Source of the DNA: an uncultured Collinsella sp.
GTDB lineage: Bacteria > Actinomycetota > Coriobacteriia > Coriobacteriales > Coriobacteriaceae
Assembly: GCA_902493835.1 (NCBI GenBank)
Contig: CABURG010000115.1
Coordinates: 1 to 5,496 of the forward strand
Length of the DNA: 5,496 bases
Direction of reading: 5' to 3'
Below, one piece after another: positions 5,417 through 5,496 of this stretch (position 1 is the first letter of the stretch; each line of letters opens with the position of its first letter). The position numbers and the translations under genes were made by a program. Below the pieces are notes generated by a model that was not told the origin of the DNA, made no database searches, and saw only the letters and a program-made list of their open reading frames with translations.

Positions 5417-5496
5417 TTAGAGGTCCTCGCGCCAGAAGGGCATGCTCATGCAGCGCGGGCCGCCGCGGCCGCGGGAGAGCTCGGCGGAGGGCACGA
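5417..5496 (-). CDS. arcA: Arginine deiminase, C-terminal end (cut by window edge)
   Basis: Only the last 25 codons and the stop are inside the window. They read VPSAELSRGRGGPRCMSMP and then FWREDL. The RGRGGPRCMSMP stretch matches the C-terminal active-site segment of arginine deiminases, where the Cys is the nucleophile that attacks the guanidinium carbon of arginine to give citrulline and ammonia. The reading frame is open to the window edge. Its position directly upstream of arcB on the same strand is the classic arc operon order. The rest of the gene and its promoter lie beyond the window, so integrity cannot be judged. Confidence 0.9.
   Translation of the reverse strand, partial: VPSAELSRGRGGPRCMSMPFWREDL

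Overview
The window comes from a GC-rich bacterial chromosome. The gene set, the strong codon bias of the arc genes and the mix of arginine deiminase genes with a UPF0371/DUF1846 protein suggest a gut anaerobe of the Coriobacteriia, possibly Collinsella. That placement is inference; no rRNA or other marker gene is present. All real genes lie on the minus strand, so the window reads biologically from right to left.

Right part (about 5496 to 2690): an arginine catabolism cluster. In transcription order it holds the last 25 codons of arcA (arginine deiminase, cut by the window edge), arcB (catabolic ornithine carbamoyltransferase) and a YfcC/DcuC-type multi-spanning carrier placed as the ArcD arginine/ornithine exchanger. 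Together these take up arginine, deiminate it to citrulline and ammonia, cleave citrulline with phosphate to ornithine and carbamoyl phosphate, and export ornithine. Carbamate kinase (arcC), which would make ATP from carbamoyl phosphate, is not seen here. Stem-loops lie in both intercistronic gaps: a 10-bp stem between arcA and arcB, and a terminator-like 12-bp stem followed by an interrupted palindrome between arcB and the carrier gene.

Middle (2157 to 2689): about 530 bases without a convincing gene but dense in secondary structure. From the carrier stop codon leftward it holds an 11-bp perfect tandem repeat, four consecutive stem-loops, a 104-nt imperfect palindrome with a terminator at its core, a separate long hairpin with 26-nt arms, and then a TATAAT box for the next gene. 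This is the least explained part of the window.

Left part (2156 to 26): a full-length DUF1846/UPF0371 protein with its own promoter-like box and terminator, then a small winged-helix DNA-binding protein, also ending in a clear terminator. Both look monocistronic. No tRNA, rRNA, CRISPR array, transposase or phage gene was found. I see no clear new system; the structured non-coding DNA is the best candidate for something undescribed.
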